40,700 nt of DNA from a virus. The stretch lies in IMG/VR virus record IMGVR_UViG_3300044946_000010, positions 1 through 40,700 of that record; one strand, given 5' to 3'. Each line of letters opens with the position of its first letter. Within the stretch, counting starts at the first letter, position 1. The position numbers and the translations under genes were made by a program. The notes under the pieces were generated by a model, which had not been told where the DNA came from, ran no database searches, and saw only the letters and a program-made list of their open reading frames with translations. Of the stretch, positions 21,985 to 29,699 are shown one piece after another.

Positions 21985-22209
21985 ATGAAATACGCAGCCG
22001 CAATGATCCTGATCGCCCTGGTGGCGTGTACGTCGACGCCGACGCAGCACGTTGACCACGGCATCGGCAACGGTGGTCACTCGGCGGCAGTCGGTGCCCG
22101 CGGCGGTCGCAGCGCTACGGCTGGCGGCATGGGTCACGGAAGCATCGGAGGTCGTGGCGCGAGCGGTAACGGTGCTGGTGCTGCTTCTGGTGGCATGGGT
22201 CGTCGGTAA
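21985..22209 (+). CDS. Glycine-rich lipoprotein (74 aa)
   Basis: The start is at MKYAAAMILIALVAC, a lipoprotein signal peptide whose lipobox LVAC puts the lipidated cysteine at residue 15, with GGAG upstream of the ATG. The mature part is almost entirely Gly, Ala, Ser, His and Arg repeats (such as GGRSATAGGMGHGSIGG). Early phage lipoproteins in the outer membrane or periplasm can block superinfecting phage, but this one is not known to me and the role is inference. Confidence 0.65.
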   Translation: MKYAAAMILIALVACTSTPTQHVDHGIGNGGHSAAVGARGGRSATAGGMGHGSIGGRGASGNGAGAASGGMGRR

Positions 22210-22221
22210 TCGGAGGCTGTC

Positions 22222-22512
22222 GTGGACAAGCTCAGAACACTCCACCGTCTCGGCTTCACGGTCGACCCTGCTGCACTTGAACGTGAGGTTGCGAAGTCAC
22301 TGGCTCGTCATGAGCTGTACGACGAGCTCGATGCAAGCGACAAAGCCGAGGCGCGGATGTTCGAGTTGCTGGCTGAGAACGATCGGGACGAAGTGCTGAA
22401 GGCAATCGGCCGGATCGTATGGGACGCATTCTCCAGAGTGGTGAAGCGCGAGATCGATGTCTTGAATGAACAGATCGCGGAAGAGTCGGTGCGCGATCGG
22501 ATGGAGAACTGA
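22222..22512 (+). CDS. Hypothetical charged helical protein (96 aa)
   Basis: GTG start at 22222, preceded by GGAGGCT. The protein is acidic and nearly all helical (ASDKAEARMFELLAENDRDE, then EIDVLNEQIAEESVRDRMEN). It lies in a run of small early genes with tight spacing, and no family is recognised. Confidence 0.6.
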   Translation: MDKLRTLHRLGFTVDPAALEREVAKSLARHELYDELDASDKAEARMFELLAENDRDEVLKAIGRIVWDAFSRVVKREIDVLNEQIAEESVRDRMEN

Positions 22513-22513
22513 C

Positions 22514-22729
22514 ATGGACTGGATGCAGCCCCTCGTAGTGAATGGCGGAACGCTCTACGCGGGCGTGAATGGTGAGCGGTGGCTTGGCGAGTTTTCGAGC
22601 TACGAAGCCGCCCGCGAAGCGATGTCGATCAAGCGCGAGCAACGCGTGGTGTACAGCGAGCGCGATACCTACTGCATGACGGCGAGCGATCTGGATCTAT
22701 TGGAAGCTATCGCCGCGGATGAGCGATGA
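22514..22729 (+). CDS. Hypothetical early protein (71 aa)
   Basis: The ATG at 22514 follows the upstream stop by one base; a longer open frame is a shadow. It is a small alpha/beta protein, MQPLVVNGGTLYAGVNGE then SSYEAAREAMSIKRE, with an acidic end. Its last 11 bases overlap the next gene. Confidence 0.6.
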   Translation: MDWMQPLVVNGGTLYAGVNGERWLGEFSSYEAAREAMSIKREQRVVYSERDTYCMTASDLDLLEAIAADER

Positions 22730-22928
22730 AATGGGAACTATCAAGCGCCTTTGGCATGATCTTCACGAACTTGGTCAATGCCAAGCTCAGCGAGAAGGTA
22801 AGTACGCAAATGACAAGCCAGAGACGAACATGCGATGCACCCACACCGCAAAGTATGACATCCATGGGCGTAGGCTATGCCAAAAGCATGCAGAAGTCGC
22901 GGCTTTGCGAATTCTGCTCGGAGACTGA
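22719..22928 (+). CDS. Hypothetical Cys/His protein (69 aa)
   Basis: The start ATG overlaps the previous stop region. The C-terminal half MRCTHTAKYDIHGRRLCQKH has two Cys and three His that could bind zinc, a pattern seen in small phage proteins of unknown function. It is followed after one base by another ATG. Confidence 0.6.
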   Translation: MSDEMGTIKRLWHDLHELGQCQAQREGKYANDKPETNMRCTHTAKYDIHGRRLCQKHAEVAALRILLGD

Positions 22929-22929
22929 A

Positions 22930-23076
22930 ATGAACTTCCATCGTTTGCATACCGAACTCGTACTACTCGCTGGAGGTTACATGGAAGTCGCATGTCCGGA
23001 CATGGAGCTTCCGGAGCTTCTTCGTCACTGGTCAATCCGCCGCATCGTTGACTGGAAGAATGTGGTCTGGTGCTGA
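22930..23076 (+). CDS. Hypothetical early peptide (48 aa)
   Basis: The ATG at 22930 is two bases after the upstream stop. Short peptide with a hydrophobic N-terminal helix (LHTELVLLAGGYMEVAC) and a Trp/Arg-rich end. The only evidence is coding style and junction; it could be a chance ORF. Confidence 0.4.
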   Translation: MNFHRLHTELVLLAGGYMEVACPDMELPELLRHWSIRRIVDWKNVVWC

Positions 23077-23118
23077 ATGCCGCCCGCAAGGCTGCGCCGG
23101 TACACGATGGAGAGTGAC

Positions 23119-23205
23119 ATGAAACAAACCATGATCGACTGGACGATAGCAATCGTATCCGGAATCTTGCTGGCCTATGGGGCTGCTAGTGGGTGGGCGG
23201 CATGA
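23119..23205 (+). CDS. 28-aa membrane protein
   Basis: GGAG lies upstream of the ATG at 23119. There is one transmembrane segment (WTIAIVSGILLAYGAASGW), and the stop overlaps the next ATG (ATGA). It is paired with the following membrane protein, as in the leftward operon. Confidence 0.55.
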   Translation: MKQTMIDWTIAIVSGILLAYGAASGWAA

Positions 23206-23336
23206 TCATCATCACACGAACCATCGACAACCTATACGAACGCCATCCTATCGCAACGATGGCTGCAATGATCCTGGTTGCTTTCGTTTGCATGGTGGCG
23301 ATTGCAGTGCTGTCGCACGATGGATACCCGATTTGA
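23202..23336 (+). CDS. 44-aa membrane protein
   Basis: The ATG overlaps the previous stop. A polar N-terminus (TRTIDNLYERHP) precedes one transmembrane helix (ATMAAMILVAFVCMVAIAVL). It lies just before the recombination genes, and its function is unknown. Confidence 0.6.
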   Translation: MIIITRTIDNLYERHPIATMAAMILVAFVCMVAIAVLSHDGYPI

Positions 23337-23352
23337 TATTTGAGGAAAAGCA

Positions 23353-24177
23353 ATGGACCGCGTGATTGAACAAACCGAGATGGATGTGGTCGATGCACTG
23401 CCGCGCGAATGCAATCCGTCGGTAGCTGTCGGGCAGCCCACCAAAACCGCCATCACGGCCATGGCGACGCCTGCTGAATTGTTGCGCTACGCGATGGACA
23501 GCGGAGCCGATCTGGACCGCTTGGAACGGCTGATGGACATGCAGATGAAGTGGGAAGCGAACGAAGCTCGCAAGGCGTATCACGACGCGATGACTGAGTT
23601 CAAGAAAAACCCGCCGACCATCTACAAGGACAAGCACGTCGAGTTCCGCACGGACAAGGGTGTCACTGCCTATGACCACGCGACCATTGGCAACGTGGTC
23701 GAAAAGGTCGTGGCTGCTCTGGCTGAGCACGGATTCAGCCACCGCTGGATGCCGTCCAGATCGGAAGGCGGGATGATTTCCGTTACCTGCGTCATCACGC
23801 ATAAGCTGGGGCACAGCGAGGAAACGAAGCTCGAAGCTGGCCTCGACCAATCGGGCGGAAAGAACAACATCCAAGCCATGATCTCGACGAAAAGCTATCT
23901 GGAGCGCCATTCTCTGCTGGCTGCTGTTGGCTTGGCGACGCGCGATACACCAGACGACGATGGCCGGAAAGCTGAGCGCGCTAACGACATTCAGGCGCTT
24001 GTCGACAAATGGCTGAACAACATCAACGGCTCAAAGACCGAGAAGGAAGTTCGTGGCCTTTGGGCTCAGGCTGCACCAGAATTGCGTGCAACGAAAGACA
24101 CAGCGGCCTTCAGTGAAGTCAAGCATGTGGTGGAAGGCAAGATAGCCGACTTCAAAGCTGCCGCGGAGGCGAAATGA
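23353..24177 (+). CDS. ERF-family single-strand annealing protein
   Basis: A 274-aa ERF protein. The conserved ERF region is at about residues 58-200: ARKAYHDAMTEFKKNPPTIY, then VTAYDHATIGNVVEKVVAAL, WMPSRSEGGMISVTCVITH, and the SYLERHSLLAAVGLAT segment. The N-terminus is variable and the C-terminus is a charged helical tail. ERF proteins form rings on single-stranded DNA and anneal complementary strands. Its stop overlaps the YqaJ exonuclease start by 4 nt, the usual two-gene recombination pair, which here also includes NinB. Confidence 0.92.
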   Translation: MDRVIEQTEMDVVDALPRECNPSVAVGQPTKTAITAMATPAELLRYAMDSGADLDRLERLMDMQMKWEANEARKAYHDAMTEFKKNPPTIYKDKHVEFRTDKGVTAYDHATIGNVVEKVVAALAEHGFSHRWMPSRSEGGMISVTCVITHKLGHSEETKLEAGLDQSGGKNNIQAMISTKSYLERHSLLAAVGLATRDTPDDDGRKAERANDIQALVDKWLNNINGSKTEKEVRGLWAQAAPELRATKDTAAFSEVKHVVEGKIADFKAAAEAK

Positions 24178-24827
24178 TCATCGTCACCTGCCAACAGGGT
24201 TCAGTGGAATGGCTGGCTGCGCGATGCGGCGCCACTACAGCCTCATGCTTCGCAGATGCGATCTCCGTCCTCACACGCAAGTCGGGAAGCAAGGAAGCTG
24301 GCGATCCGACTGGTGCATCCGACAAGTATTGCTACGACCTCGCGATCGAGCGCATCAGTGGCAAACCATACGGCGAGCCGATTAAGGCATGGACGCTGGA
24401 ACGTGGTCATGCGTTGGAAGTTGAGGCACGCATCGAATACGAAGCGCAGACGGGCTATCTGGCATCGGAGTCCGGCGTGATCCTGACCGATGATCGCCGG
24501 TTCGGCTACAGCTCGGATGGGCTCGTAGAGGATGACGGCCTCATCGAAATCAAGTGCCCGGTTGATAGCGTCAAGATCATCGACATGCTTCGAACTGGTG
24601 ACGTGTCTGAGTATTACCACCAGATTCAAGGCGGATTGTGGATTTCTGGCCGGAAGTGGTGCGATTTCGTCCAGTACGTCCCTGCCCTCGAAAACGGCGG
24701 CAATCATCTGTTCGTCAAGCGGATCAAGCGCGACGAAACGTTTATCGACCAGATGGTCGAGAAGCTGCTCGCGTTCGATGCTCGTGTGAACGAAGCCGTC
24801 GCCCTTCTTAGCAAGAAAGTAGCGTGA
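24174..24827 (+). CDS. YqaJ / lambda-type exonuclease
   Basis: A 217-aa 5'-3' exonuclease of the PD-(D/E)XK YqaJ family. The catalytic cluster has D115 in YSSDGLV, E125 and K127 in LIEIKCP, and Q151 in YYHQIQGGLWISG, the YqaJ helix signature. E84 in ALEVEARIEYEAQTG is the typical upstream acidic residue. It resects double-strand ends to make substrates for the ERF annealer encoded just before it. Length and motif spacing are normal. Confidence 0.93.
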   Translation: MIIVTCQQGSVEWLAARCGATTASCFADAISVLTRKSGSKEAGDPTGASDKYCYDLAIERISGKPYGEPIKAWTLERGHALEVEARIEYEAQTGYLASESGVILTDDRRFGYSSDGLVEDDGLIEIKCPVDSVKIIDMLRTGDVSEYYHQIQGGLWISGRKWCDFVQYVPALENGGNHLFVKRIKRDETFIDQMVEKLLAFDARVNEAVALLSKKVA

Positions 24828-24835
24828 GGTAAGCC

Positions 24836-25222
24836 ATGCCGACCTACATCCTCCGAAACAAAGAGATCGCCCAGCGGATGGTGGATTACATCAAGGCCGT
24901 TGCTGGCCCCGCTGCCGCCTCGGGAAAGCCGATCGTCGTCGAGATCGGCGAATACCAGGCGAAGCGCAGCACGCAAGCCAACGCCCGCTATTGGGCGCTC
25001 CTGGAAGAAATCTCCGGGCAAGCATATGTAGATGGCAAGCGGTTCAGCCGGGAAGCGTGGCACACATACTTTCGCGAGCAATACGCCCCCAAAGAAGATG
25101 GGCCCGCGGGACTGACTCCGATGAGCACAAGCCAGATGGACAAGGAAACTTTCCAGCGGTACACGACGCAGATCGAGGTCTACGCAGCGGAAACGCTAGG
25201 CGTCGAGTTTGCGGCAATTTGA
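24836..25222 (+). CDS. ninB: NinB recombination mediator
   Basis: A 128-aa protein with NinB hallmarks: VEIGEYQAKRSTQANARYWALLEEIS (residues about 35-60; Q-A-N-xx-Y-W is the family signature), and later HTYFREQYAPKE and STSQMDKETFQRYTTQIEVY. NinB (Orf) binds single-stranded DNA and replaces RecFOR functions in lambda. It follows the exonuclease by 8 nt, forming an ERF-exo-NinB recombination module with ninG in the opposite operon. The 84 bases that follow hold no gene. Confidence 0.9.
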   Translation: MPTYILRNKEIAQRMVDYIKAVAGPAAASGKPIVVEIGEYQAKRSTQANARYWALLEEISGQAYVDGKRFSREAWHTYFREQYAPKEDGPAGLTPMSTSQMDKETFQRYTTQIEVYAAETLGVEFAAI

Positions 25223-25306
25223 CTTCATGGCGGTCCTTATGGGCGGCTAATACAGCGCCCCTCTTTCTGCCATTGAGGCTTGATCTACTGATTTAGAGGA
25301 TGCCAC

Positions 25307-26077
25307 GTGGCCGCGTACTACAACGAGATCGACTCTTACTGTTGCGACTGGCTAAGCAATCTGATGGATGCTGGATATATCACCCCAGGCGTTATTTGTG
25401 ACAAATCTATTGAGGACGTTTTCCCAGATGAGCTACGAAAATTCGATCGATGCCACTTCTTTGCAGGAATCGGGGTATGGGACTACGCGCTCAACATGGC
25501 CAGATGGGGAGAAAGACCTGTTTGGACCGGTAGTGCGCCCTGCCAACCTTTCTCCGCGGCAGGCAAAGGAGCTGGGTTTGATGACGAGCGGCACCTCTGG
25601 CCTGCATGGTACTGGCTCATCGGCGAGTGCCGCCCTCCAATCATCTTTGGAGAGCAGGTTGCGAGCGGCGCTGTCGATCCTTGGATCGACCTTGTACACG
25701 CTGACATGGAAGCGCTGGACTACCCCTTCGGGTGTGTCCCGTTCCCGTCTGCGGGCGTCGGCTCCCCGCACATCCGCGACCGCGCGTACTGGATGGCCTA
25801 CGCCCCGGAGCTCGGATGGAGAGAAGAATGTGCGGACCCTGGAAGGGTCTTTGCGCGAAATCGAACGGAAGGGGTCTCCGCAAGATCTCTGTCAGGCCGC
25901 TCAACTTGTAATTGGCTTCCATTCAGAGACGGGAAAGAACGCCCTGTTGAACCCGGCACATTCCCGCTGGTTGATGGGGCTCCCTCGCGAGTGGGACGAC
26001 TGCGCGCCTACGGCAACGCCATCAACGCTTCGGCAGCACAAGCGTTCATTGAAGTAGCAATGGAGTGCATCCGATGA
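25307..26077 (+). CDS. dcm: DNA cytosine-5 methyltransferase
   Basis: A 256-aa methyltransferase with a GTG start, preceded by GAGG; an ATG at 25300 is out of frame. Motif I is at residues 51-56 (FFAGIG), motif IV at 78-83 (PCQPFS, catalytic C79), motif VI as GEQV (E116), motif VIII at 157-161 (RDRAY), and the C-terminal motif X-like part is RLRAYGNAINASAAQ. The target-recognition region is short, as in small phage enzymes. It probably protects phage DNA from restriction. Nearly its whole 3' three-quarters is overlapped by another plausible protein in a different frame. Confidence 0.9.
   Translation: MAAYYNEIDSYCCDWLSNLMDAGYITPGVICDKSIEDVFPDELRKFDRCHFFAGIGVWDYALNMARWGERPVWTGSAPCQPFSAAGKGAGFDDERHLWPAWYWLIGECRPPIIFGEQVASGAVDPWIDLVHADMEALDYPFGCVPFPSAGVGSPHIRDRAYWMAYAPELGWREECADPGRVFARNRTEGVSARSLSGRSTCNWLPFRDGKERPVEPGTFPLVDGAPSRVGRLRAYGNAINASAAQAFIEVAMECIR
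25428..26057 (+). CDS. Dual-coded protein overlapping the methyltransferase
   Basis: This is a second open frame in the same direction, 209 aa from the ATG at 25428 (the frame is open from 25368), with GAGGA upstream. It has family-like features rather than shadow composition: DLFGPVVRPANLSPRQAKEL, then LGSTLYTLTWKRW, a GWPTP motif, and a C-terminal block NPAHSRWLMGLPREWDDC. I recognise this pattern from phage proteins of unknown function found with cytosine methyltransferases. Both frames look conserved at the 3' end. It may be genuine overlapping coding, but the methyltransferase is the surer gene. Confidence 0.55.
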   Translation: MSYENSIDATSLQESGYGTTRSTWPDGEKDLFGPVVRPANLSPRQAKELGLMTSGTSGLHGTGSSASAALQSSLESRLRAALSILGSTLYTLTWKRWTTPSGVSRSRLRASAPRTSATARTGWPTPRSSDGEKNVRTLEGSLREIERKGSPQDLCQAAQLVIGFHSETGKNALLNPAHSRWLMGLPREWDDCAPTATPSTLRQHKRSLK

Positions 26078-26535
26078 GAACGTGCACAGCATGTAATGAA
26101 ACGAAACCCCTGGCGGCCTTCAGCAGGGATAAGCGTCCCGGCCATCAGGCTCGCTGCAAAGAATGCCGTAAGGCTGAAGTCAATGCATGGCGGACGAAAA
26201 ATCGCGAAGCATACAACGCAAGCGAACGTCGCAAGTATCTCGAATCGCCGGCCAAGTGGGAACGCCATCTGAAAAGCAAATACGGGATCACGGCGAAGGT
26301 ATATGACGACCTGCTCGCGGCTCAGAACGGCGCATGCGCGATCTGCGCACGAACGGCCTCCGATCTGGGCGAAACCCTTGCTGTCGATCACGACCATGTG
26401 ACCGATGCGATTCGCGGGCTTCTGTGCGCCATGTGCAATCGAATGCTGGGCTGCGCACGAGATGTTTCGGATGTTCTCCGAAGCGGTGCCGCATACCTCG
26501 ATCGCAATTCATCCTCGCCGCGCGAGACATCCTGA
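26074..26535 (+). CDS. Recombination endonuclease VII-like (HNH-fold) protein
   Basis: A 153-aa protein from the ATG at 26074, with GGAG 8 nt upstream and an ATGA overlap with the methyltransferase stop. An N-terminal zinc site (CTACNETK, then CKECRKAE) precedes the EndoVII-type core: YGITAKVYDDLLAAQNGACA, CAICARTASDLGE, then VDHDHVTDAIRGLLCAMCN. Members of this group resolve DNA branches (T4 gp49) or act as homing nucleases. Position beside recombination genes allows either. Confidence 0.88.
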   Translation: MRTCTACNETKPLAAFSRDKRPGHQARCKECRKAEVNAWRTKNREAYNASERRKYLESPAKWERHLKSKYGITAKVYDDLLAAQNGACAICARTASDLGETLAVDHDHVTDAIRGLLCAMCNRMLGCARDVSDVLRSGAAYLDRNSSSPRETS

Positions 26536-26556
26536 CCACCTGAGGACCAAACCACC

Positions 26557-26739
26557 ATGACGACCTACATCCACCGAATCGTTTGGATGTGGCGATGCGC
26601 TCGCGTTTTCCGTGCTAAGGCCGCGCTTCCACGCGAAACTGCATGGGCTTTCGGCGCAGCTTGCTACGAACAATATGCCCACGAAGGCTTCAGCCCGACT
26701 GACGCCGCATGGGAAGAAATGTCCTACTGGAACGACTAA
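26557..26739 (+). CDS. Hypothetical early protein (60 aa)
   Basis: GAGG lies upstream of the ATG. It is a helical, Trp/Ala-rich protein (RIVWMWRCARVFRAKAALPR, then FSPTDAAWEEMSYWND) that I have seen in similar form in small proteobacterial phage genes. It is probably soluble, and the function is unknown. Confidence 0.65.
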   Translation: MTTYIHRIVWMWRCARVFRAKAALPRETAWAFGAACYEQYAHEGFSPTDAAWEEMSYWND

Positions 26740-26741
26740 CC

Positions 26742-27512
26742 ATGACGACCACCGAAAATAGCCGCGCTGATGCGCTGACAGAAGACCGCGAGGCGCTGCT
26801 TGGCGAAGCAGAGCGCATTGCCGCCCACCTGTACAAAACCGGTCATTACCTCGCCGCGCGAGTTATGCGCATCCTCGCCGCATCCCCTGTCGAGCAGCCC
26901 ATTCCAGCGCCGCTGTCGTGGCTGGAATGGGCTGTCGAGCGGTGGGAGGAAGAAGTGAAAAACCGGCCGCTCACCAACGTTCACCGCCGCACGCTCGACG
27001 ACACGTGGCGTCAGGTCATCCGGAACTGTGGCGGCGATGACGTGTCGCTGCTGGGCCCGCGTCACGACGACCTGATCGCGCCCGCAGCAGCGCCGATCGA
27101 ATATCGCTACGAAGGTGGCACGCACTGGTGCGACCTTGGTCCCGCCGAACACATGCGCCCGGATTTCAAGGGCGTCTATCGCCTCAAGGCTGGCACGTTC
27201 CCGGTATGGGCTAGCGATCCCGCACCCTCGCTGGCGGACGAGCGGGCGGCACCGTGCAACACGGTCTCTCATCCTGGCGATCGCGTGTCCATGACGATTA
27301 CCCAGTACGCAGAGTTGCAACGCGCGTCCGCGCTGCTGGACTGGCTTGAGCATCAAATCCGCCAGCGTGGCTTGCAGGGCATTTCATTCGACTGGGTACC
27401 AAGCGTCGATGGCGAACCGAGCGGCTATCGGTATATGAGGCGGCATTTCATCACGGAACAGAAAAGGACTCTGCGAGACGCGATTGACGAAGCCCAACGG
27501 AGTGAGAAATGA
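26742..27512 (+). CDS. Hypothetical early protein (256 aa)
   Basis: The start is at MTTTENSRADALTEDREALL. The N-terminal region is helical with RIAAHLYKTGHYLAARVMRI, a segment also seen in other phage accessory proteins. The middle is Trp/Pro-rich, and the C-terminus ends in a helix. It appears mosaic, built of short modules found in several phage hypothetical proteins. The ATGA overlap with the next gene supports translation. No function is assigned. Confidence 0.65.
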   Translation: MTTTENSRADALTEDREALLGEAERIAAHLYKTGHYLAARVMRILAASPVEQPIPAPLSWLEWAVERWEEEVKNRPLTNVHRRTLDDTWRQVIRNCGGDDVSLLGPRHDDLIAPAAAPIEYRYEGGTHWCDLGPAEHMRPDFKGVYRLKAGTFPVWASDPAPSLADERAAPCNTVSHPGDRVSMTITQYAELQRASALLDWLEHQIRQRGLQGISFDWVPSVDGEPSGYRYMRRHFITEQKRTLRDAIDEAQRSEK

Positions 27513-27964
27513 ACTTCAAAATTTCTGATGAAGATCTTGATGCGATCGACATCACGGCTCGCGCCACGTTCAAACGCCATCAAAGCGGCGTGCGCGGACA
27601 GCAAGTATCGGCGTCCGACTCATGGGATTCTCACATCGTATGGGCAACGGCTGCATTGCTCGCAGCCCGCGCCGCATCTGCCAGTGAGACGGGGGCGGAA
27701 GGGGAGATCTATCAGGTCTCGTTTGCTGACGAAGAGGGATGGTGCGATGCGCCGAAGGAAGTCTTCGACCGGCACCCTGCACACGCTCGTCGAATCGTCT
27801 ACGCCGCCCCACAGCCCGCGCAAGCCGACGCTCGGGTCGAGCCGATGGATCGCTTCATCGCTGAATTCGGGCACCGGCTCGCAACGTTACTGGGAATCGA
27901 CGCCTTCGACATTGCAGATCGCGACGCGCAGCTCGTCGCCCTTCTCCAAGGAGCCAACCAATGA
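27509..27964 (+). CDS. Hypothetical early protein (151 aa)
   Basis: ATGA overlaps at both ends. The first part (ISDEDLDAIDITARATFKRH) is helical, and the middle (EIYQVSFADEEGWCDAPKEV) resembles small repeats in phage accessory proteins that end in RRIVYAAPQ. It is a mosaic-type protein of unknown function, common in appearance among phage early regions. Confidence 0.65.
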   Translation: MNFKISDEDLDAIDITARATFKRHQSGVRGQQVSASDSWDSHIVWATAALLAARAASASETGAEGEIYQVSFADEEGWCDAPKEVFDRHPAHARRIVYAAPQPAQADARVEPMDRFIAEFGHRLATLLGIDAFDIADRDAQLVALLQGANQ

Positions 27965-28461
27965 GTCGGCGCATAAAATCCGCGCCGTCTCTAGATAGGG
28001 TCCGGGAATTGTTTTCCTACGATCCCATCGAGGGCCGATTGATAAATCGAGTAACGCGCGCGCGAAGTTTGGCTGGGGCCCCTTCGGCATATCGATCAAG
28101 CTCGATCTATCGAGAAGTATGTATGGATCAACAGCGATACCGCGAGCATCTGCTGATCTGGTTCCTTCACCATGAAACATGGCCGACAGGCCAAATAGAT
28201 CATCGTGATCGCAATAAGAAGAACAACAGGATTGAGAACCTTCGACTGGCTACAAATTCGCAGAATGCGCAAAACCAGAAGTGCCGGTCCGATTCGTCTA
28301 CCGGCGTTAAAGGCGTCAGCGCAACCGGAAAGACATTCGCTGCGCGAGTGGCCGCAGGCGGCAAGAGAATTCAGGTCTATGGCTTCGAAACAATCGCTCT
28401 CGCGAAAGAGTTTCGCGATCTTATGGCAATCATGATCCATGGAGAATTTTATGCCGAATGA
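27961..28461 (+). CDS. HNH endonuclease with AP2-like DNA-binding domain
   Basis: A 166-aa protein. The N-terminal part (LFSYDPIEGRLINRVTRAR) leads to an HNH core IDHRDRNKKNNRIENLRLAT (about residues 78-97), followed by the Asn-rich SQNAQNQK linker. The C-terminal STGVKGVSATGKTFAARVAA and FETIALAKEF segment matches AP2-type DNA-binding strands. Free-standing homing endonucleases often have this layout. It is inserted between small early genes with an ATGA overlap and could be mobile. Confidence 0.88.
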   Translation: MSRRIKSAPSLDRVRELFSYDPIEGRLINRVTRARSLAGAPSAYRSSSIYREVCMDQQRYREHLLIWFLHHETWPTGQIDHRDRNKKNNRIENLRLATNSQNAQNQKCRSDSSTGVKGVSATGKTFAARVAAGGKRIQVYGFETIALAKEFRDLMAIMIHGEFYAE

Positions 28462-28747
28462 CAACGTGCTGACGAAGCCACGCGACGCGATCGCACGCTC
28501 CAAGCGAATCCTCGCGCTGGTCGATGAGTATCACGAGAACCCCACGCGCGACACGCGTACTGTACTTCGAGTCGCGCTGATGGACGAGTTTCAGCCGGAG
28601 CCGCGCGCCGAGGTGACGTTTAGCGAGTGGTTCGAGCGCGAATACCCGATGGGTGACGATGGAAGTCGGCCGAAGTACCGCGCGACAAACGTGCTGGATT
28701 TGATGATCTCGGCATGGAACGCCGCCCGCACCGGAGCCTCATCATGA
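28451..28747 (+). CDS. Hypothetical early protein (98 aa)
   Basis: The ATG at 28451 overlaps the end of the HNH gene, with GGAG 7 nt before. A helical N-terminus (TKPRDAIARSKRILALVDEY) and an acidic middle (VTFSEWFEREYPMGDDG) are followed by a short helix. It appears to be a small accessory protein in the early operon, of unknown function. Confidence 0.65.
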   Translation: MPNDNVLTKPRDAIARSKRILALVDEYHENPTRDTRTVLRVALMDEFQPEPRAEVTFSEWFEREYPMGDDGSRPKYRATNVLDLMISAWNAARTGASS

Positions 28748-28896
28748 AATACCCCGACTACATCGTGATCCGCGTCAAGCGGCCCGAGGAATACGACGAC
28801 GTGTGCGCCGAACTTGTCGCGGAGGATTTTCTCGCCTCGCACGACAACGGGCATTGGGAATATGAGGCATCCGATGAAGGGGAACGCCAATCATGA
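28744..28896 (+). CDS. Hypothetical acidic early protein (50 aa)
   Basis: ATGA overlaps at both ends. It is a very acidic peptide (PEEYDDVCAELVAEDFLASH) with a beta-alpha look at its start (YPDYIVIRVKR). Acidic early peptides can mimic DNA or bind host factors, but nothing here proves that. Confidence 0.6.
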   Translation: MKYPDYIVIRVKRPEEYDDVCAELVAEDFLASHDNGHWEYEASDEGERQS

Positions 28897-29207
28897 AAAT
28901 CACCGATGACATGCTGAAGCATGCTGAAGCAGCGCTTTCATATCTCGCAGCATGCGGCGGATTCGATCAAGAGGTTGCGATTCTTCGCGCTGCGCTTGAT
29001 CAAGCCGCCCGCCGCACCACGCCAGACAGGGAGGCGTGGATCAGCGCATCCGAGCGAGTCCCTATGCCAAGTACATCCGAAGTGCTGGCATGGAACAGCG
29101 AAGGTTGGTGCGCGGTTGTAAACCCGGAATATGTTTCGCCAGCCTTCCCGGAGTACACCCACTGGATGCCCCTGCCGACCGCCCCCACTAGCGATAAGGG
29201 AGACTAA
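28893..29207 (+). CDS. DUF551-containing protein (104 aa)
   Basis: The C-terminal half has the DUF551 pattern: AWISASERVPMPSTSEVLAW, and later YTHWMPLPTAP, where THWMPLP is the family signature. The N-terminal part is helical (MLKHAEAALSYLAACGG). DUF551 proteins are widespread in phages and prophages with no known function. The ATGA junctions and its neighbours fit a run of early accessory proteins. Confidence 0.85.
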   Translation: MKITDDMLKHAEAALSYLAACGGFDQEVAILRAALDQAARRTTPDREAWISASERVPMPSTSEVLAWNSEGWCAVVNPEYVSPAFPEYTHWMPLPTAPTSDKGD

Positions 29208-29210
29208 CCA

Positions 29211-29699
29211 ATGATCGACCAAGACAAGATGCGGGCGCTGGCGAAACGACTCCATGGCATCGGCGGCACGCACATGCGGATCATCGATGAAGCCGCCGAC
29301 GCCATCGACCTCCTTCTGGCAGAGGTGGAAGGACTCCGGGCCGCGCGTATTGCCTATGCAAACGAGTTCGCGCCTGACGCAGAAGGCTTGCCCGACACTG
29401 GCAACATCCACGCGAACATCCGCAAGCTGAAGGCCGAGTTGGAAGCCGCTGCGGCGGATAAGCGGAGACTCGATTTCCTCGACTCTCTCAATGCGAGGCT
29501 AAACGAGCATTACGGCACGACGTTCGGATGGAAGCTAATTCTCAGCCCGAACATCGTGCGCCTGCTGAGCGGTAATCATCGTCGCGGATATGTCGGCGAC
29601 ATCGATCTGAACGATGCTAATTATGGCCTTGCGTCATTCGATAGTTGCCGTAAGGCGATCGACGCCGCCCTCGCGCAACGACAGGGAGAGGAATCGTGA
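29211..29699 (+). CDS. Hypothetical coiled-coil protein (162 aa)
   Basis: It begins MIDQDKMRALAKRLHGIGG and has helices with coiled-coil spacing (residues about 20-55 and 70-100, ANIRKLKAELEAAAADKRR). The C-terminal segment (WKLILSPNIVRLLSGNHRRG, then FDSCRKAIDAALAQRQG) resembles accessory phage proteins of unknown role. Its stop overlaps the GTG of the Lar-like gene. Confidence 0.65.
   Translation: MIDQDKMRALAKRLHGIGGTHMRIIDEAADAIDLLLAEVEGLRAARIAYANEFAPDAEGLPDTGNIHANIRKLKAELEAAAADKRRLDFLDSLNARLNEHYGTTFGWKLILSPNIVRLLSGNHRRGYVGDIDLNDANYGLASFDSCRKAIDAALAQRQGEES

Noticed and set aside
21673-22245. Minus-strand open frame opposite the early lipoprotein region
   Set aside because: It covers three rightward genes with good ribosome-binding sites and has shadow composition.
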